A stretch of DNA of 14,396 nt from Aquirhabdus sp. (lineage in GTDB: Bacteria > Pseudomonadota > Gammaproteobacteria > Pseudomonadales > Moraxellaceae), in assembly GCA_030150135.1 (NCBI GenBank), contig JASLGO010000060.1, forward strand, positions 1 to 14,396, read 5' to 3'. Made by a program: the position numbers and the translations under genes. Position 1 is the first letter of the stretch. Each line of letters opens with the position of its first letter. Below the pieces are notes generated by a model that saw only the letters and a list, made by a program, of their open reading frames with translations, was not told the DNA's origin and ran no database searches. This document shows positions 6,826 to 14,083 of the stretch, piece after piece.

Positions 6826-8240
6826 TACATTTCCTCCAAGATTAAGTCTGTCTCATCTGGAGCGATTGATGCGTCGGTAAGTATTGGTCCAGCTTCACTC
6901 GTCATTTCTAAAAGGTTTTTATATGTAACGTCAACTGTTCTATCTGGAGTATCGTTTGTAAGAAAATAGGCTAAAAATCTGACTAGGTTTTTGACGGATT
7001 GGTTGTGTTCTAGTCGCTTCTGTTTGGATAGAAGGTCTTCATGGTATCGTGATTTGCGGTAGCCGTTATATGTGTAGAGCCAACTAGGAACAATATTACA
7101 GAACCATTGTTCTTCAATATTCATGAAATATAGTGAGAAACTGAGGTGTTTAAAGTGAGCTATCTTTGAAGGGTCTTTTTTTGACATTACTTTTTCATAA
7201 ACTGTCCTAGTAGCCTTTTTCTTTCCAATCCAAGTTTCAGCCCGTGAGTCTTCTTCAGAAGTAAAATAACAGCTTCTAGTTTCATTGTTCCATTTTATGT
7301 TTAGGAACTTAAATCTTTCGAGCGAGGAGTTTAGGAGGAGTTGTTTAAAAATATTGATATTGTCTATTACGCCACTGTTGCAGAGGTCATGTGAGGTCAA
7401 TACCTCGATGCTGTCGTAATCAATTATTCCTTTAAAAGTATCGTAGTCAGTTTCTAAATTAATAAAGGTAAAAATCTTGTTTTCATAGCAAACCCAAGCG
7501 CTGGTTGACTTGTGAGCTAGTGATAACGCAAGCTTAACAATTAGACCTTTATTTGCTCTTGATTTTCTAAAATTTAGCTGTTCCTTAGCTTCTTTGATGG
7601 TTTCTTTCTCATCAATGATTAGGTCTGCAACATAGATTTGCTCTGGAAATTCAACAGAAACTAGATTGGTGAGTAGCGTATAAGTTTGCTCTTCACCCTC
7701 CGCCTGATAGGATAATTGAGAGTCAATCTCACCTAGGATTAGTTTGAACTCTTTGAGAATGCGTTCTTGAGCTGGAATTCGTAAAGCGGTGATAAGCCCA
7801 AGCAAATCACTCAGATCAATAATGTGCTTCGATGTGTTGAAGTTGAACATGCCATCAGTTATTTGATCTACTGCATTTTGACTATATGAGCTTTGTTTTT
7901 GAGTTAACATCAAAATATATAGTTCATCAAAAGAGTTATAAAAAGAGTGCTCTTTGAATTTAGTAACTGTTTTTTTTACTTTGTCTAATGTAGTGCTTGA
8001 TGTGATTTGAAATGCAACACGGTCATGCTCATCGCCAAGATCAATTCCTGGAAAATTTTTTTGTTTGCGATTAAGGTTGAAGAGGTTAGATAAATTGAAA
8101 ATCGGTTTGAGGATAGGAATAAAGGCATCTTCTAATACCAAGTTTATGTCAAATCTATTTTGTTTTGTTGATAGTTCAACTTGAGTGATGATTCTGCTTA
8201 CAATGTCTCTAAACTCGTTTTCAATTTCCAAAATTCGCAA
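6825..8240 (-). CDS. SMEK-domain/APAZ fusion, predicted effector of the short pAgo
   Basis: This 471-residue partner has two parts. Residues 1-175 match the SMEK-type domain: DINLVLEDAF (31-40), FNLNRKQKNFPGIDLGD (54-70), VAFQIT (75-80), then TVTKFKEH and FDELYILML. The spaced Glu37, Asp67/Asp70 and Gln78-x-Thr80 could be a degenerate nuclease core, which is inference. Residues about 195-471 look like an APAZ region, the part of short-pAgo partners that replaces the missing N/PAZ lobes: FPEQIYVADL, RFKFLNIKWNNETRSCYF, WFCNIVPSWLY, HNQSVKNLVRFLAYF. In SPARTA-type systems the APAZ subunit binds pAgo and carries the toxic domain. The start is a TTG with AGGGG 6 bases upstream; an in-frame stop lies just before it and no nearby ATG fits better. 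First gene of the operon. SMEK call good, APAZ call moderate to good. Confidence 0.8.
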   Translation of the reverse strand: MRILEIENEFRDIVSRIITQVELSTKQNRFDINLVLEDAFIPILKPIFNLSNLFNLNRKQKNFPGIDLGDEHDRVAFQITSSTTLDKVKKTVTKFKEHSFYNSFDELYILMLTQKQSSYSQNAVDQITDGMFNFNTSKHIIDLSDLLGLITALRIPAQERILKEFKLILGEIDSQLSYQAEGEEQTYTLLTNLVSVEFPEQIYVADLIIDEKETIKEAKEQLNFRKSRANKGLIVKLALSLAHKSTSAWVCYENKIFTFINLETDYDTFKGIIDYDSIEVLTSHDLCNSGVIDNINIFKQLLLNSSLERFKFLNIKWNNETRSCYFTSEEDSRAETWIGKKKATRTVYEKVMSKKDPSKIAHFKHLSFSLYFMNIEEQWFCNIVPSWLYTYNGYRKSRYHEDLLSKQKRLEHNQSVKNLVRFLAYFLTNDTPDRTVDVTYKNLLEMTSEAGPILTDASIAPDETDLILEEM

Positions 8241-8280
8241 GAGACACCCCTACAGTTGAAAAAAGCATCAAGTGAATTTA

Positions 8281-8306
8281 CATCAATATATCTTATTGAT
8301 GCATCA
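8281..8306. promoter_or_regulatory. inverted repeat in the pAgo operon leader, candidate operator
   Basis: CATCAATA (8281-8288) and TATTGATG (8294-8301) form perfect 8-base arms around TATCT, and the right arm continues into the palindrome TGATGCATCA (8297-8306). Another GCATCAA lies at about 8266. The site is roughly 40 bp upstream of the TTG start of the SMEK-APAZ gene, where a repressor or promoter element would be expected. No convincing -10/-35 pair was found. Confidence 0.35.
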
Positions 8307-8425
8307 GTATTTTTAATTGCGATAAGCATGCTATATGCGTTGCTGCAATATTTGATATTTTCTTATGTGTTGTTCATACATTACTTTGTTGTTCGACGCA
8401 TAAGGACAAGGATTTATTTTCTGAT

Positions 8426-8457
8426 AGTAAAAGGCTACCCCCAAGCAACCTTTTACT
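8426..8457 (-). other. 13-bp hairpin just inside the transposon end
   Basis: On the minus strand AGTAAAAGGTTGC pairs with GTAGCCTTTTACT around a TTGGGG loop, with two G-T pairs. The T-run after it is weak. It lies between the terminal repeats and the pAgo operon. It could stop transcription entering from nrdB before it reaches the cargo, or belong to the element's end structure. Confidence 0.4.
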
Positions 8458-8469
8458 GTATGGCTTTCA

Positions 8470-8530
8470 TGACAAACCATGTGACGTCCAATGACAAACC
8501 ATGCGTCGCAAATGACAAACCATGTGTCGC
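8470..8530. repeat. three tandem 21-22 bp repeats, putative TnsB-binding sites at the transposon end
   Basis: TGACAAACCATG begins at 8470, 8492 and 8513 (periods 22 and 21) and each copy continues with a similar YGWCGYM-type tail, so the copies abut with no spacers. Abutting or overlapping sites of about 22 bp are the hallmark of the TnsB-binding right end of Tn7. Here they sit exactly where cargo gives way to core genome, 17 bp from the nrdB stop. A partial fourth TGAC occurs at 8532. Confidence 0.7.
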
Positions 8531-8547
8531 GTGACGGTTGCAAAACT

Positions 8548-9813
8548 TTACCAGCTCAACGCCCCACCAGTCTGATACTCAGTCACACGCGTCTCAAAGA
8601 AATTCTTCTCTTTACGCAAGTCCATCATCTCAGACATCCAACCAAACGGATTCGTCACACCCGCATATTGCTCAGGCAATCCCAACTGATTCAAACGACG
8701 ATTCGCGATAAACTTCAGATACTCCTCCATCATCGCCGCATTCATACCCAGCACACCACGTGGCATCGTGTCACGCGCATACTCAATCTCAATCGTCGCA
8801 CCTTCCAGAATCATCTGAATCACCTCTTGCTGGAACTCAGGCGTCCACAGATGAGGATTTTCGTTCTTGATCTGGTTGATCACATCAATCCCGAAGTTCA
8901 AGTGCATTGACTCATCACGCAAGATGTACTGGAATTGCTCAGCAACGCCGCCCATCTTGTTACGACGACCCATCGATAAAATCTGCGTAAATCCGCAATA
9001 GAAGAAAATCCCTTCCAGTACACAATAAAACGCAATTAGATTACGCAGCAAACGCTGATCGTTTTCAGGTGTGCCCGTGTGGAACGTTGGATCACTCAAG
9101 TTTTGGGTGTATTTCAATGCCCAAGTGGCTTTCTTGGCAACGCTTGGCACTTCGCGATACATGTTGAACACTTCGCCTTCATCCATGCCTAACGACTGAA
9201 TGCAGTACTGATATGCATGGGTGTGAATCGCTTCTTCAAACGCTTGGCGAAGCAAATATTGACGGCATTCTGGATTGGTAATGTGACGATACAGTGCCAA
9301 TACCAAATTATTGGCAACGAGCGAGTCCGCAGTGGAGAAGAAACCGAGTGAACGCATCACAATGGTACGTTCGTCAGGAGTCAGACCACCTTCAGATTTC
9401 CACAGCGCGATATCTGCGGTCATGTTTACTTCTTGTGGCATCCAATGGTTTGCACAACCATCAAGGTATTTTTGCCATGCCCATTCGTATTTGAACGGTA
9501 CAAGCTGATTCAAATCAGCACGGCAGTTGATCATGCGTTTGTCGTCAACCTGAATGCGCTGTGCGCCCATTTCCAAGTCTTCTAAACCCGCCGCAACATC
9601 CAGATGCTCTACAGAATGTTCTGCACGTTCAATGGCACTGGCGCCAGCAGAGAGAGTTGGGGCTGCATGGGATGGAGTAGTAGCCACAGACGGTGCTGGC
9701 TGTGCTGACGGCGCAACTGGTGCGACCGCAGGTTTTGTCGGGTTTGTTTGTTGCGGTAAGGTCGCGACGGCGCTTTCTTCATCATTGAAATCGTCCCAGC
9801 TGATAATAGACAT
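8548..9813 (-). CDS. nrdB: class Ia ribonucleotide reductase, beta subunit
   Basis: NrdB carries the di-iron centre and tyrosyl radical that NrdA needs to reduce ribonucleoside diphosphates. Iron ligands and radical site are visible: Asp163 in TADS, Glu194 and His197 with Tyr201 in EAIHTHAY, Glu267 in LEGIFFY, and Glu301/His304 in RDESMH. The spacing of Tyr to His (+4) is as in E. coli. The C-terminal tail ending GGALSW would dock to NrdA. At 421 residues it is longer than E. coli NrdB (about 376), mainly through an Ala/Pro-rich stretch at about 20-60 that looks disordered. The ATG has a GAGG site 8 bases upstream. It is 255 bases from the small gene upstream, so it may have its own promoter. 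Intact despite the adjacent insertion. Confidence 0.97.
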   Translation of the reverse strand: MSIISWDDFNDEESAVATLPQQTNPTKPAVAPVAPSAQPAPSVATTPSHAAPTLSAGASAIERAEHSVEHLDVAAGLEDLEMGAQRIQVDDKRMINCRADLNQLVPFKYEWAWQKYLDGCANHWMPQEVNMTADIALWKSEGGLTPDERTIVMRSLGFFSTADSLVANNLVLALYRHITNPECRQYLLRQAFEEAIHTHAYQYCIQSLGMDEGEVFNMYREVPSVAKKATWALKYTQNLSDPTFHTGTPENDQRLLRNLIAFYCVLEGIFFYCGFTQILSMGRRNKMGGVAEQFQYILRDESMHLNFGIDVINQIKNENPHLWTPEFQQEVIQMILEGATIEIEYARDTMPRGVLGMNAAMMEEYLKFIANRRLNQLGLPEQYAGVTNPFGWMSEMMDLRKEKNFFETRVTEYQTGGALSW

Positions 9814-9829
9814 TTGGTTTTCCTCATTT

Positions 9830-9845
9830 ACTCAATATATGGCTT
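9830..9845 (-). promoter_or_regulatory. candidate NrdR box upstream of nrdB
   Basis: The minus-strand 16-mer AAGCCATATATTGAGT agrees with the NrdR consensus (ACACWATATATWGTGT-like) at 12 of 16 positions by hand alignment. It lies 17 bases before the nrdB ATG. No second box at the usual distance of about 31 bp was found, which lowers confidence. Confidence 0.35.
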
Positions 9846-10022
9846 CAATCTTTAAATCAATGACGGGTCGGCGAGATCACGTTGCATGCTGATTTGTGGA
9901 TCATGTGGTCTGTATTCGTGAACTTTGAAAAAAACTCCCTAAATAACTGTTGAATGAATACTTCAACAATCATGATTTGGGGGCGTTTATTCTAGGATTC
10001 AACGAAATGAAAAAGGTACTTA

Positions 10023-10049
10023 TGCTGCATTGGATTGACCTTTGCAGCA
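10023..10049 (-). other. hairpin downstream of the small gene between nrdA and nrdB
   Basis: TGCTGCA and TGCAGCA form perfect 7-base arms around a 13-base loop, 20 bases past the stop codon of the small gene. On the minus strand a TTTTT run follows only 8 bases later, so it may be a weak terminator or an RNA-processing site. The rest of the 9846-10068 gap shows no clear gene or motif. Confidence 0.3.
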
Positions 10050-10068
10050 CCATTTCTAGCGATGCGAC

Positions 10069-10413
10069 TTACGAGTAGCTACGACCTGTACTGCTCGAGT
10101 TGTTGGCGACCAACTCGCTTGGGTCAAAGAACTCGTCCAGCACATTCATGCTGCGCACTTGGTCAGCACGCAGGCTTAAGGTATGTGCGGTTTGATCCGC
10201 ATTTTGACCTTCTTTTTTGCCTTCATAGTCCCAGAAGTGCAAACGTTCTGCACCTGCGTTCGATGCGCTAACACCTGCATCCATTCCGTAATCAATTGGC
10301 GCACAGACACGAACTAGAAAGCGTTTTTCCTCTTGGGAATAGAAAATCACTTTGACGCGTTTCTTATCACGGATTGCGTCAACAAACTCTTTCTTTGCAG
10401 ATTTCGTGCTCAT
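10069..10413 (-). CDS. small conserved protein between nrdA and nrdB, WYL-like
   Basis: This 114-residue protein has no family that I recognise with certainty. The order of segments recalls a minimal WYL-type ligand-sensing fold: FVDAIRDKKRVKVIFYS, then VRVCAPIDYG, then LHFWDYEGKK, then HTLSLRADQVRSMNVLDEFFDP. It is lysine-rich at the N-terminus and serine-rich at the C-terminus (VANNSSSTGRSYS). The frame is open further upstream, but GAGGAG lies 6 bases before the ATG at 10413, so the start is there and the 19-residue extension is rejected. It lies between the two reductase genes on the same strand, 232 bases after nrdA and 255 before nrdB, which suggests co-regulation or a link to nucleotide metabolism; this is inference from position. 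Confidence 0.75.
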   Translation of the reverse strand: MSTKSAKKEFVDAIRDKKRVKVIFYSQEEKRFLVRVCAPIDYGMDAGVSASNAGAERLHFWDYEGKKEGQNADQTAHTLSLRADQVRSMNVLDEFFDPSELVANNSSSTGRSYS

Positions 10414-10554
10414 TGCTGTCTCCTCGCTTTTTTGTTTATCGGACTCTTGGATTCCTTGTGAATACATCACTGTGTTGCTTTTACATCACTACATTACGCT
10501 TTATGACTTGACATCCTTTGCCTTGCATTCTTCGTACTATTGCTCTTTTAACAT

Positions 10555-10586
10555 ACGAATCTCTACTATAAATACCAGAGATTCGT
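10555..10586 (-). other. strong hairpin between nrdA and the small gene
   Basis: ACGAATCTCT (10555-10564) and AGAGATTCGT (10577-10586) are perfect 10-base arms around a 12-base loop. It lies 59 bases past the nrdA stop. No T-run follows on either strand, so it may stabilise the nrdA mRNA 3' end, attenuate transcription or mark a processing site rather than be a simple terminator. Confidence 0.45.
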
Positions 10587-10645
10587 GTGACATAAAAGCA
10601 CTAAAACGAACAGAATTGTTAAGCAGATTTGAGTTGCGAGCTAAC

Positions 10646-13519
10646 TTATTGGCACGCTTCACAATCTGGATTATCAATCGAACACGCCAATGGAACTGGT
10701 GCGGCTTGTGAGAACGCCAGATCAGCTTCATTGATCGAAACAGACTCAGTTACACTTGGTGCTGCACTGTTTACAGGCGGCACTAAGGTTGGAGTTTTTG
10801 CGCTTACAGCATTCAGTGCACCTGTGTTAATCGTCGATTTCTCGGCTGATGTTGCACTGAGTGCACGGAGGTAGTAAGTGGTTTTCAGACCACGTAACCA
10901 TGCCATTTTATAGGTGGTATCGAGTTTTTTGCCCGATGCACCCGCGATGTACAAGTTCAATGATTGTGCTTGGTCGATCCACTTCTGACGACGACTTGCA
11001 GCATCAACCATCCAGCGTGGTTCAACTTCAAACGCAGTCGCAAACAGAGCCTTTAGATCATCTGGAACACGACCGATTTGTTGCACAGAACCTTCATAGT
11101 GTTTCAGGTCATTGACCATGACCACATCCCACAGACCGCGTGCTTTCAGCGCACGAACGAGGTGAGGGTTGATCACGGTGAATTCACCAGACAGGTTCGA
11201 TTTCACGTACAGATTTTGATAAGTGGGTTCAATCGATTGCGCCACACCACAGATATTCGAAATGGTTGCAGTCGGTGCAATTGCCATCACGTTACTGTTG
11301 CGCATACCGTCTTTTTGAACTTTAGCGCGCAGAGCTGCCCAATCTAAGGTTTGGCTACGATCCACTTCAAACATACGGTCTGGGCGTGATTTTGCCACGA
11401 TTTCCAGTGAGTCAATTGGCATGATGCCTTGATCCCACAGTGAACCTTTGAACGTGCTATACGCACCGCGTTCAACTGCCAAGTCGCTTGATGTGCTGAT
11501 CGCATGGTAGCTGATCACTTCCATTGAAGTATCTGCAAACTGCACCGCTTCTGGTGAGCCGTAAGCAATGTTTAGTTCATACAATGCATCTTGGAAGCCC
11601 ATGATGCCCATACCGATTGGACGATGTTTGAAGTTTGAGTTCTTCGCTTGTGGCACTGCATAGTAGTTAATGTCGATGACGTTATCGAGCATACGGATCG
11701 CAGTTTTGACCGTACGTTGCAATTTGTCATGATCTAACTTGCCATCGGTAATGTGCTGAACAAGGTTGATCGAGCCCAAGTTACACACGGCGATTTCGTC
11801 CGCGCTGGTGTTGAGGGTGATCTCAGTACACAAGTTCGATGAGTGAACCACACCGACATGTTGTTGCGGTGAACGCAAGTTACACACGTCTTTAAATGTG
11901 ATCCAAGGATGACCTGTTTCAAACAACATCGACAGCATTTTGCGCCATAGATCTTGAGCTTTGATTTTCTTGAATGGCTTGATGGTGCCTTCCTGAGTCA
12001 TTTGCTCGTATTCAGCATAGCGTTTTGCAAACGCAAGACCCGTCAGATCATGCAAATCTGGTACGTTAGATGGGGAGAACAATGTCCAATCGCCATCTTC
12101 AATCACGCGTTGCATAAATAAGTCAGGAACCCAGTTTGCGGTGTTCATGTCTGGCGTACGACGACGGTCATCGCCCGTGTTTTTACGCAAGTCGAGGAAT
12201 TCTTCGATGTCCAAGTGCCATGTTTCAAGATACGCACAGACTGCGCCTTTACGTTTACCACCTTGGTTGACCGCAACAGCTGTGTCGTTCGCCACTTTCA
12301 GGAATGGAACAACGCCCTGTGATTTACCGTTGGTGCCTTTAATATAGGCATTCAATGAGCGTACTGGAGTCCAGTCATTGCCCAAACCGCCAGCCCATTT
12401 GGAGAGCATCGCATTGTCTTGAATCGCACCATAGATGCCATGCAAATCATCTGGCACAGTGGTCAGATAGCAAGACGATAATTGTGGGCGTAATGTGCCT
12501 GAGTTAAACAGGGTAGGTGTCGACGCCATGTAGTCAAAGCTAGACAATAAGTTGTAGAACTCAATCGCATGTTCTTCACGGTTGGTTTCATTGATCGCCA
12601 GACCCATAGAGACACGCATAAAGAACAGTTGTGGTAATTCAAAGCGCACGTCATTGCTATGTAAGAAATAGCGGTCATACAGGGTCTGTAAACCGAGGTA
12701 AGTAAATTGTGCGCTACGCTCTGGTTTAATCGCGGCTTTGAGGACATTCAGGTCAAAGTTGAGAAGTTCTGGTGAAACCAGTTCTAACTCAATCGCACGT
12801 TTTAGATAGGTTTCTAACGCTTCACCTTCTGGCGTGTCTAATGGCAGACCTAAGAAAGTCAAACCTTCTTTCACCAAGTCTTCGCGCAGCAAGCGTGCTG
12901 TGACATAAGTGTAGTTCGGCTCAGATTCGATGCGTGTACGCGTTGCAAGAATCATGGTTGTTGCAACATCTTCTGCTGCGACGCCGTCATAGAGATTTTT
13001 GATGGTTTCATCAATCACGTCTTGAACATTAATGCCTTCTAGACCTTCGGCGGCTTTTTGCATGGTGCGTTCAAGTAGACCGAGATCAAGCGGTTTACGC
13101 TGACCTTTCTTGTCGACAACATTGAGTGTTGGATGTGCTTTAGAAATGTCGCCATCGCGTAATTTTGCGCGTTGTTCGCGATAGATCACATAGTCGCGAG
13201 CGACTTTGTGCTCGCCAGTACGCATCAATGCCAATTCAACTTGATCTTGAATTTCTTCGATATGAACTGTTCCACCTGAAGGGAGACGGCGTTTAAACGT
13301 ACCCATGACCATATCAGTCAATTGTTGAACGCGCTCGAATACACGGCTTGAGCCAGAGGCTTCTTTGCCTTCGACTGCGAGAAATGCTTTGGTGATTGCA
13401 ACGCTGATTTTTTCTGCATCAAAAACCGCGACTGAACCACCACGCTTGATCACGCGTAGTTGTCCAGGGATCGTGGCAGAGTTTGCCTGATCAAGGGTTG
13501 TATTGGTGGCGACGTTCAT
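10646..13519 (-). CDS. nrdA: class Ia ribonucleotide reductase, alpha subunit
   Basis: NrdA is the catalytic and allosteric subunit. Residues about 21-120 form an ATP-cone (VIKRGGSVAVFDAEKIS ... YREQRAKLRD), and about 131-225 form a second cone-like repeat (VVDKKGQRKPLDLGLLERTM), a two-cone layout also found in Pseudomonas. Active-site residues are Cys350 in LSSCYLTT, Asn562/Cys564/Glu566 in NLCTEI and Cys579 in AVCNLGS; NLYVKSN near residue 805 fits the radical-transfer region. The C-terminal pair in PDCEACQ (Cys953, Cys956) is the thioredoxin-reducible shuttle. Length 957 is longer than E. coli NrdA (761), explained by the extra cone. The ATG has AAGGAG 5 bases upstream. It is divergent from the response regulator, with candidate NrdR and DnaA sites in the shared upstream region. 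Confidence 0.98.
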   Translation of the reverse strand: MNVATNTTLDQANSATIPGQLRVIKRGGSVAVFDAEKISVAITKAFLAVEGKEASGSSRVFERVQQLTDMVMGTFKRRLPSGGTVHIEEIQDQVELALMRTGEHKVARDYVIYREQRAKLRDGDISKAHPTLNVVDKKGQRKPLDLGLLERTMQKAAEGLEGINVQDVIDETIKNLYDGVAAEDVATTMILATRTRIESEPNYTYVTARLLREDLVKEGLTFLGLPLDTPEGEALETYLKRAIELELVSPELLNFDLNVLKAAIKPERSAQFTYLGLQTLYDRYFLHSNDVRFELPQLFFMRVSMGLAINETNREEHAIEFYNLLSSFDYMASTPTLFNSGTLRPQLSSCYLTTVPDDLHGIYGAIQDNAMLSKWAGGLGNDWTPVRSLNAYIKGTNGKSQGVVPFLKVANDTAVAVNQGGKRKGAVCAYLETWHLDIEEFLDLRKNTGDDRRRTPDMNTANWVPDLFMQRVIEDGDWTLFSPSNVPDLHDLTGLAFAKRYAEYEQMTQEGTIKPFKKIKAQDLWRKMLSMLFETGHPWITFKDVCNLRSPQQHVGVVHSSNLCTEITLNTSADEIAVCNLGSINLVQHITDGKLDHDKLQRTVKTAIRMLDNVIDINYYAVPQAKNSNFKHRPIGMGIMGFQDALYELNIAYGSPEAVQFADTSMEVISYHAISTSSDLAVERGAYSTFKGSLWDQGIMPIDSLEIVAKSRPDRMFEVDRSQTLDWAALRAKVQKDGMRNSNVMAIAPTATISNICGVAQSIEPTYQNLYVKSNLSGEFTVINPHLVRALKARGLWDVVMVNDLKHYEGSVQQIGRVPDDLKALFATAFEVEPRWMVDAASRRQKWIDQAQSLNLYIAGASGKKLDTTYKMAWLRGLKTTYYLRALSATSAEKSTINTGALNAVSAKTPTLVPPVNSAAPSVTESVSINEADLAFSQAAPVPLACSIDNPDCEACQ

Positions 13520-13665
13520 TTGAGCTCCTTGCAGAATTTCAATTCAATCATTTAAAAAAGTAAGACGGTTTCATCTAAAAAAATTAGTTAAAAATTCATT
13601 CAGCGGTTGGTGTAAACCGTTATGGTCAATCTGTTCATATCAATGCTTGGACTAAGCCAAAATCA

Positions 13666-13713
13666 TGCCAATGTTTGGTGTCTATAAAACATTCGAAACA
13701 CAACTTATAGTAT
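13666..13713. promoter_or_regulatory. candidate pair of NrdR boxes upstream of nrdA
   Basis: ACACAACTTATAGTAT (13698-13713) matches the NrdR consensus at 13 of 16 positions, and TGCCAATGTTTGGTGT (13666-13681) at 10 of 16, both aligned by hand. Their starts are 32 bp apart, close to the three-turn spacing typical of NrdR box pairs. The first overlaps the likely nrdA -10 region, which suits repression by NrdR when dATP/ATP status is high. Confidence 0.5.
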
Positions 13714-13783
13714 GTCTAAATCTATCTAGGCACAAGATACGGTTTTTTTTGTCCGACTGCAAGTGCGGATTGATGAGTGGCGT

Positions 13784-13804
13784 TGTGGGTAAACTTGTGG
13801 ATAA
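13784..13804. promoter_or_regulatory. DnaA boxes upstream of nrdA
   Basis: TGTGGATAA at 13796-13804 is the exact complement of the consensus DnaA box TTATCCACA, and TGTGGGTAA at 13784-13792 differs at one base; their starts are 12 bp apart. A looser match (TGTGGGGAA) follows near 13864. DnaA is an established regulator of nrdAB in E. coli, so these sites plausibly link reductase expression to replication initiation. They lie about 270 bp from the nrdA start, which is somewhat far. Confidence 0.55.
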
Positions 13805-14083
13805 GCATGGGATAACTTTTGCTAAAACTTCCAAGAACAATCCTTTACCTGTCATTCAGTTTTTGTGGGGAAAATTTTTCATGAACATGAATTTTTTTTG
13901 ACAAAGTTATTCTGATTGCAAATTTTGATCATGATCGAAGGTGTGTTGATGTTTGGTCAGTGTGAGGCGAAAAGTCAATACACTCCGGACGAATGTGTTT
14001 TTAATGAGGAAGGAATGTAACTAAATTTCGTTGTTCTACAGCTTTGACGTGGTATCGATGTATCAGTTTCGTGAAGCAATGCG

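Larger units (their letters stand above)
1..8530. mobile_element. Tn7-like transposon, right-hand part (other end outside window)
   Basis: Evidence for the element is an operon of tnsA, tnsB, tnsC and the start of a tniQ-like gene, all on the minus strand, plus tandem TnsB-site-like repeats at 8470-8530 next to conserved core genes. The cargo between tnsA and this end comprises an AlpA/PrtN-like protein, an unknown 311-residue protein and a SMEK-APAZ/short-pAgo pair. The exact terminal base is uncertain. No TGT/ACA terminus is obvious beyond the last repeat, so the end lies somewhere between 8530 and about 8545. The other end and the target-site duplication cannot be seen. Acinetobacter is known to carry Tn7-like elements of the Tn6022/AbaR type in comM; this one lies in a different place. 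Confidence 0.85.

Noticed and set aside
8470..8530. Tandem repeats as a CRISPR array
   Set aside because: The copies abut without spacers and only three exist; they fit transposase-binding sites at an element end.
8181..8534. Plus-strand open frame across the pAgo leader and terminal repeats
   Set aside because: It is antisense to the SMEK-APAZ start and ends in repeat DNA; no ribosome site or protein-like features.
8491..8910. Plus-strand open frame opposite the nrdB 3' end
   Set aside because: Shadow of nrdB, with histidine/threonine-rich nonsense composition.
9554..9892. Plus-strand open frame opposite the nrdB 5' end
   Set aside because: Shadow of the Ala/Pro-rich NrdB N-terminus.
13665..13901. 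Plus-strand 78-codon open frame in the nrdA-bfmR gap
   Set aside because: No ribosome site, covers NrdR/DnaA-like sites, and its composition is unlike a protein.
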